From Variovorax sp. J2L1-78 (GTDB lineage Bacteria > Pseudomonadota > Gammaproteobacteria > Burkholderiales > Burkholderiaceae_C), in NCBI RefSeq assembly GCF_030317205.1, contig NZ_JASZYB010000002.1, positions 672,501 through 736,500 on the forward strand: DNA of 64,000 nt, in the 5' to 3' direction. Every line of letters begins with the position of its first letter. Position 1 is the first letter of the stretch. The notes under the pieces were generated by a model. The model ran no database searches. It was not told the DNA's origin and saw nothing but the letters and a program-made list of their open reading frames with translations. The position numbers were made by a program, and so were the translations under genes. This document shows positions 59,898 through 64,000 of the stretch, piece by piece.

Positions 59898-60656
59898 TCA
59901 GGAACGCGCCTTCGGGCGCGTTTTTTTTGGCGTCGCCTTGGCGAATGCGGTTGCCGTCTTACGTGCCGGGACCGGCGCCACGTCGTCGAACGCCGGCAGG
60001 GGCCGGCGGGCGATTTCAGCCGCCTTTTCGAATGGCACGCCGAGCCCGCGCAGCACCACCGTCGCCATGGCGATGTCGTGGTCGGTCGACGCGGTGCCCA
60101 GCGCGATGTCGCGCATGGTCTGCATGCCGGTCCCCATGATGAGCCCCATCGCCGCTTGCTCGCTGGGCACGCGGAAATCCTTCTGCGCGATGCCCAGGCG
60201 CAGGTCGGCTCGCGCATACAGCGCGACACGTTCCGTGAGTGCGGGCACCGTGGCCGCGATATCGAGCAACAGCAGTGTCCATCGCGGACTCTCCTTCGCC
60301 AGCCAGGCGTAGCGGCGCTGGCCGATCGCCATGCGCTGCGCGGCGCGCTCGACGCCCTGCTGGCTGTCGTTGATGTGCTGGCAGAGCGTCTCGGCCAGCC
60401 ACACGGCCAACGCCGTCGCGATCGATTCCTTCGCATCGAAGTGGTTGTAGACGGTCCCAGGGGTCACGCCGGCGAGCTGGGCGATCTCCTGCATCGTGGC
60501 ACCGGCCACCCCTCGGGCCGAGAACACCTGGACCGCCGCCAGGATGAGCTGGCGGCGCGTGCGCTCGCGCTTGCCCAGCCCGGGCGGCTGACCAGCCAGC
60601 GCCTGGCCGAGCGGCATAGGCAATGCGGCGAGTGACAGTCCTTCAAAATTAGACAT
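59898..60656 (-). CDS. TetR family transcriptional regulator
   Basis: A 252-residue repressor from ATG 60656 (MSNFEGLSLAAL); a TTG three codons upstream is possible. The helix-turn-helix is about residues 27-75 (TRRQLILAAVQVFSARGVAGATMQEIAQLAGVTPGTVYNHF). A 40-residue Pro/Lys-rich C-terminal extension (APVPARKTATAFAKATPKKTR) is unusual for the family. It is divergent from a dioxygenase-like/cytochrome operon and two palindromes lie in the shared gap. Confidence 0.9.
   Translation of the reverse strand: MSNFEGLSLAALPMPLGQALAGQPPGLGKRERTRRQLILAAVQVFSARGVAGATMQEIAQLAGVTPGTVYNHFDAKESIATALAVWLAETLCQHINDSQQGVERAAQRMAIGQRRYAWLAKESPRWTLLLLDIAATVPALTERVALYARADLRLGIAQKDFRVPSEQAAMGLIMGTGMQTMRDIALGTASTDHDIAMATVVLRGLGVPFEKAAEIARRPLPAFDDVAPVPARKTATAFAKATPKKTRPKARS
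59903..59928 (+). terminator. gap terminator inside the TetR coding end
   Basis: An 8-bp stem (aacgcgcc / ggcgcgtt) with a TTCG tetraloop and a run of eight Ts. It begins 23 bp after the gap stop and lies wholly inside the last codons of the convergent TetR gene. Confidence 0.9.
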
Positions 60657-60658
60657 AG

Positions 60659-60693
60659 CATTCAATTTTCAATGACGCATTCAAATTTGAATG
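60659..60693. promoter_or_regulatory. tandem palindromic operator of the TetR regulator
   Basis: A perfect 16-bp palindrome, cattcaaatttgaatg, at 60678-60693, and a related imperfect copy, cattcaattttcaatg, at 60659-60674, with centres 19 bp apart. They sit between the TetR start and the dioxygenase start and would control both. Confidence 0.75.
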
Positions 60694-60719
60694 ACTCGAC
60701 AATTCTAGAGGACAGACTG

Positions 60720-61679
60720 ATGACGCCTTCTCTTGTACTCGCCTACCTCGTGTTCGAGGTGTCCAGCCCACCGCGGTGGGAACGTTTCTGCCGGGAGGTG
60801 CTGGGCCTGCCTGCGCCGCTGGCCAACAGCGATGGCAGCGTGGGCTGGCAGGTCGACGCGCGCGCGCAGCGCCTGATCGTCCGGCCGGGTCCGGCCGATG
60901 ACGTGGTGGCGCTGGGCTTCGATTGCGCGGACGACACAGCGCTCGATGCATTGCTCGTTCGTCTGGCCGCTGCCGGCCACAGGGTCGAGGTGGGCGACGC
61001 GACGCTCCGAGCGGCGCGGCGGGTGCGGCGCCTCCACGTGGTGCGCGACCCCGACGGCAACGTCGTCGAACTCTGCGTCGGGGCCGAGGCCGCGGCGCGA
61101 CCGTTCGCGTCCGATGCCTTTCCGCAGGGTTTCGTGGTCGGCGATCTCGGCCTGGGCCATGCGGTGCTGGTGTCGCAACGCGTGCCCGCGCTCGAAGCTT
61201 TCTATGTGGAGGCGTTGGGCTTCGGCGTCACCGAGCGGCTGGACACGCGCCTCGGACCGATCCAGGTGCAGGGTGTCTTCATGCACTGCAACCGCCGCCA
61301 TCACTCGCTGGCGCTGTTCGACCTGCCGATGCGCAAGCGCATGCATCACTTCATGCTGCAGGCGCCCGACGTGCGCGACATCGGCATGGCCTACGAGCGT
61401 GCCCGACGGCTCAAGGTGCCGATGAGCCTGGACCTGGGGCAACACCCGGCACCGGACAGCACCGTGTCCTTCTACGGCGCCACGCCCTCGGGCTTCGACT
61501 TCGAGATCGGCACCGGCACGCAGGAGATCGAGCCGCGCACGTGGCAGTCGCGCCGGATGGACCAGACCAGCGTGTGGGGCCACAAGCCGCGGCTGCGCCT
61601 GCAATGGAAGATGGCCGCCGGCCTGCTGCGCCAGCGCATGGGGCGCCGGCCGCGGATGCATGCGAAGGAGAACGCATGA
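60720..61679 (+). CDS. extradiol ring-cleavage dioxygenase-like (vicinal oxygen chelate) protein
   Basis: A 319-residue type I extradiol dioxygenase homologue with two VOC domains. ATG 60720 has AGAGGA 8 nt upstream. The iron ligands line up with BphC: H147, H210 and E262, and the catalytic His195 is kept (HHSLALF). The N-terminal domain lacks metal residues, as expected. Substrate is a catechol-type or other ring; a glyoxalase activity is not excluded. Its stop overlaps the cytochrome gene by 4 bp. Under control of the divergent TetR regulator. Confidence 0.85.
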   Translation: MTPSLVLAYLVFEVSSPPRWERFCREVLGLPAPLANSDGSVGWQVDARAQRLIVRPGPADDVVALGFDCADDTALDALLVRLAAAGHRVEVGDATLRAARRVRRLHVVRDPDGNVVELCVGAEAAARPFASDAFPQGFVVGDLGLGHAVLVSQRVPALEAFYVEALGFGVTERLDTRLGPIQVQGVFMHCNRRHHSLALFDLPMRKRMHHFMLQAPDVRDIGMAYERARRLKVPMSLDLGQHPAPDSTVSFYGATPSGFDFEIGTGTQEIEPRTWQSRRMDQTSVWGHKPRLRLQWKMAAGLLRQRMGRRPRMHAKENA

Positions 61680-62590
61680 GCCCCGCCGCAGCACGGTGGC
61701 TGCGCCGCGCGGGCGTGGTGGTGCTCGGGCTGGTGCTGCTCGCCGGCGCCGCGTTGTGGTTCGGCCTGTCGCAGGCCGACCGCAAGATGCAGCGCAAGGT
61801 CGAGGTCGCTGTCCAGCCGGTCGCGCTGCGCCCGCTCACCGACACGGTGGCCCTCGAGCGTGGCCGCTACCTCTACGCCTCGCGCGGCTGCGTCGACTGC
61901 CATGGCGCCAACGGCGGGGGTCGCACCTTCATCGATGACCCGAACGGTCTGCGCGTCGCCGGCCCGCACATCAGTCCCGGCCCCGGCAGCGTGACCGCGG
62001 GCTACCGGCCGGAGGACTGGGTGCGCGTGATCCGCCATGGCGTGCACCCGATCGGCCGGCCGCTGATGATCATGCCGAGCGAGGACTACAACCGTTTCAC
62101 CGACGACGACCTCGCCTCGCTCGTCGCCCACATCCGCAGCCTGCCGCCGACCGAAGGCGGTGCCGCGGTGCTCGACTTGCCGCTGCCGGTTCGCGCGCTC
62201 TACGGATTCGGGCTGATCCAGGACGCCGCCGCGAAGATCGACCACACACGTCCGCCGGCGGCACCGGTGCCCGAAGGTGTGAGCGTGCAGCACGGCGCCT
62301 ACGTGGCCAACATGTGCCTGGGCTGCCATGGCGCGCAACTGGCGGGCGGCAAGATCCCCGGCGGTCCGCCCGATTGGCCGGCCGCGTCGCGCCTCGCGCC
62401 GGGCGAGGGCACGGTGATGGCGCGCTACCCCGATGCCGAATCGATGATGCGGCTGTTCAAGACCGGCCAGCGGCCCGACGGCACGCCGGTGCGGGTCATG
62501 CCCTTCGAATCGCTGCGTGAGATCAGCGAGATCGACATGCGCGCGCTGCACCTCTACCTGCGGCAGCTGCCGCCGCCGGCGAAGGGCTGA
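61676..62590 (+). CDS. membrane-anchored di-heme cytochrome c
   Basis: A 304-residue protein with an N-terminal anchor or signal (VVVLGLVLLAGAALWFGL) and two heme motifs, C72-V-D-C75-H76 and C214-L-G-C217-H218. Methionine ligands are likely near MIMPSEDY and VMPFESL. The layout fits di-heme cytochromes that take electrons from periplasmic dehydrogenases. Pairing with a ring-cleavage dioxygenase is not a known pathway pair and its partner is unclear. Confidence 0.87.
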   Translation: MSPAAARWLRRAGVVVLGLVLLAGAALWFGLSQADRKMQRKVEVAVQPVALRPLTDTVALERGRYLYASRGCVDCHGANGGGRTFIDDPNGLRVAGPHISPGPGSVTAGYRPEDWVRVIRHGVHPIGRPLMIMPSEDYNRFTDDDLASLVAHIRSLPPTEGGAAVLDLPLPVRALYGFGLIQDAAAKIDHTRPPAAPVPEGVSVQHGAYVANMCLGCHGAQLAGGKIPGGPPDWPAASRLAPGEGTVMARYPDAESMMRLFKTGQRPDGTPVRVMPFESLREISEIDMRALHLYLRQLPPPAKG

Positions 62591-62603
62591 GCGCGCAGGC
62601 AGG

Positions 62604-62912
62604 TCAGACCGCTTCGAGCACGTGGATGGTGCGGCTGACCGTCCAGTCTTTCACCTTCGCGCCGTAGGCCGCCATGTGCGGCGACGCGGCATGCGCCTGC
62701 AACGCCGCCACGCTGGCCCAGCGCTCGATCACCACGAAGCTGTCGTCGCCGACGCTGCCGCGCGAGGGCGGCATGCCGGCCGCGTCGACCGTTGCGGCAT
62801 ATTCGATGCAGCCGTCTTCGGCGAGCACCGCCGGCACGTTGGCCTGGAAGGCGTCGATGACCTGCGCGCGCAGGCCCGGCTTGGCGGTGATGAAGGCGAG
62901 GACGTGGATCAT
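62604..62912 (-). CDS. antibiotic biosynthesis monooxygenase-fold protein
   Basis: A 102-residue dimeric alpha/beta-barrel (ABM/YgiN) family protein: IHVLAFITAKPGLRAQVIDAF, CIEYAATVD, FVVIERWASVAALQAHAAS. Such proteins include quinol monooxygenases (YgiN); the substrate is not readable here. ATG 62912 has GAGA 11 nt upstream. Convergent with the cytochrome gene (13 bp between stops). Confidence 0.85.
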   Translation of the reverse strand: MIHVLAFITAKPGLRAQVIDAFQANVPAVLAEDGCIEYAATVDAAGMPPSRGSVGDDSFVVIERWASVAALQAHAASPHMAAYGAKVKDWTVSRTIHVLEAV

Positions 62913-63033
62913 GAAGAGGGTCTCCGGTTGAGCCCTCGAATCTAACGCGCGGCCGCATCGGCCTGGGTCACCGATGCGCGAGGGCCGTTGCAGCTGACGA
63001 GCGTCGAGGCAAGCCGTCGACGTGCGCTGTCGA

Positions 63034-63795
63034 TCACTTGCCGCCGGTGACATCCAGGAAGGTGCCGGTGACGAAAGACGCCTCGGCGCCCGCCAACCAC
63101 AGGATGGCCCGCGCCACCTCTTCGGGCTGGCCGCCTCGTCCCATGGGAATCGAGTCCTTGACGCGATCGACACGGTTCGGTTCGCCGCCGCTGGCATGCA
63201 TCTCGGTGTAGATGTGCCCGGGACGAATGCAGTTGACGCGGATGCCTTCGCGCGCGACTTCCTTGGCGAGGCCGAGGGTGAAGGTCTCGAGCGCACCCTT
63301 CGACGAAGCGTAGTCCACATACTCGTTCGGGCTGCCGAGCCGGGCAGAGGCCGATGAGATGTTGACGATGGCGCCGCCCCGCCCGCCGTGACGCTGCGAC
63401 ATGCGCTTCACCGCCTGCTGCGCACAGAGGATCGGGCCGATGGCGTTGACGGCGAAGATGCGCTGCATCCGTGCGAAGTCGAGTCCCTCGATCCGGGACT
63501 GCCGCGCAATGATGGCGGCGTTGTTCACCAACACATCGATCCTGCCGAACGCGTCATCGATGGCGGCGAACAACTGTGCGACTTGTGCGGGGTCTGCACT
63601 GTCCGCGCGCACGGCCAGGGCCCGGCGTCCGAGCGATTCGACGTCGGCGCGCACCGCTCGGGCCGCGGACTCGTCGGAGATGAAACTGAGCGCCACGTCG
63701 TAGCCCTGGGCGGCCGCCAGTCGCGCTGTCGCGGCACCGACGCCACGGCTGCCGCCGGTGATCAGGATCAAAGGCGCCTGGGAAACGGCATGCAT
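63034..63795 (-). CDS. SDR family oxidoreductase (glucose 1-dehydrogenase-like)
   Basis: A 253-residue classical SDR: TGGSRGVGAATARL, NNAAI, catalytic SSASA...Y-x-x-SKG (DYASSKGALE), and the C-terminal FVTGTFLDVTGGK. Start ATG 63795 has GAGG with 8-nt spacing. NADP is likely because of the basic residue after the glycine motif. The final GTFLDVTGGK is typical of FabG-like sugar or polyketide reductases. The substrate is unknown. Confidence 0.88.
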   Translation of the reverse strand: MHAVSQAPLILITGGSRGVGAATARLAAAQGYDVALSFISDESAARAVRADVESLGRRALAVRADSADPAQVAQLFAAIDDAFGRIDVLVNNAAIIARQSRIEGLDFARMQRIFAVNAIGPILCAQQAVKRMSQRHGGRGGAIVNISSASARLGSPNEYVDYASSKGALETFTLGLAKEVAREGIRVNCIRPGHIYTEMHASGGEPNRVDRVKDSIPMGRGGQPEEVARAILWLAGAEASFVTGTFLDVTGGK

Positions 63796-63855
63796 GGTGC
63801 GGACCTCGGAGTGATGATGAGATGAATGCCGAAGCAGTGGCATCGGACCCGAGCC

Positions 63856-64000
63856 TCAACCACGTTGTTGCGTCGGCGCGAGGCGTGGCCGGAGTGTCAA
63901 CGCCAGCGGCACGATCGCCAGCGCCGTCAGCGCCGTGGCCACGGTCGCTGCCCGGATGCCGACGTGGTCGCCCAAAAAGCCATAGACGATCGGCGACAGT
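63856..64000 (-). CDS. MFS transporter, C-terminal end (5' part outside window)
   Basis: The last 48 codons of a membrane transporter, ending at TGA 63856. The sequence LSPIVYGFLGDHVGIRAATVATALTALAIVPLALTLRP is the final helix of a major-facilitator-type protein, with a basic, Pro/Gln-rich tail. The substrate cannot be judged from the fragment. Confidence 0.6.
   Translation of the reverse strand, partial: LSPIVYGFLGDHVGIRAATVATALTALAIVPLALTLRPRLAPTQQRG

Overview
The window is a high-GC bacterial chromosome segment centred on the replication-initiation neighbourhood. Gene order (gyrB-dnaN-dnaA | rpmH-rnpA-yidD-yidC-mnmE), E. coli-type GyrB with the long TOPRIM-side insert, MetX/MetW methionine synthesis and Comamonadaceae-style promoters and proteins point to a betaproteobacterium of the order Burkholderiales, most likely family Comamonadaceae (Variovorax-like). 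This assignment rests on recognition of families, not on a search. No mobile element, CRISPR array, tRNA or rRNA gene was seen.

Layout. 0-10 kb: a YihY/BrkB membrane protein (cut by the window edge), gyrB, dnaN and dnaA on the minus strand, a 281-bp dnaA-rpmH gap with DnaA boxes (candidate oriC), then the plus-strand rpmH-rnpA-yidD-yidC-mnmE set. 10-17 kb: a cyclic-nucleotide-domain protein, a zinc-ribbon membrane protein, a Kef-type antiporter and the LPS genes kdsD-kdsC-lptC followed by an SDR gene. 17-20.8 kb: a cold-shock-type RRM protein, a manganese (yybP-ykoY) riboswitch in front of a Gdt1/UPF0016 exporter, and a SAM-II riboswitch plus intrinsic terminator in front of metX-metW, then a YigZ-family gene. 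20.8-30 kb: a K+ channel with a terminal zinc ribbon, a bactofilin, DUF72, two M20 peptidases, an MFS transporter, YidB, rsmE and amgK. 30-36 kb: lptD-surA-rsmA and a secreted RNase/barstar pair. 36-46 kb: maeB, a FadR-type regulator and a complete branched-chain-amino-acid-type ABC uptake operon ending in an acyl-CoA synthetase. 46-52 kb: a five-gene membrane set (SPFH/SHOCT, DUF4178 zinc-ribbon protein, DUF350, membrane-fused aminopropyltransferase, Tat lipoprotein FAD oxidase). 52-60 kb: aminopeptidase P, a large lipoprotein, an operon of S-adenosylmethionine decarboxylase and murU, then tkt-gap. 60-64 kb: a TetR-controlled extradiol dioxygenase-like/cytochrome c operon, a monooxygenase-fold protein, an SDR and the end of an MFS gene.

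Functional links. Envelope biogenesis dominates: Kdo synthesis (kdsD, kdsC), LPS export (lptC, lptD), outer-membrane chaperone (surA), inner-membrane insertase (yidC), bactofilin, and both halves of the MurNAc salvage route (amgK and murU, 26 kb apart). Polyamine-type chemistry is represented by an S-adenosylmethionine decarboxylase and a membrane aminopropyltransferase coupled to an amine-oxidase-like lipoprotein; this is the least understood group here and the best candidate for an undescribed system. Two riboswitches, several intrinsic terminators (two of them buried in the 3' end of a convergent gene) and two palindromic operators can be read directly from the sequence.
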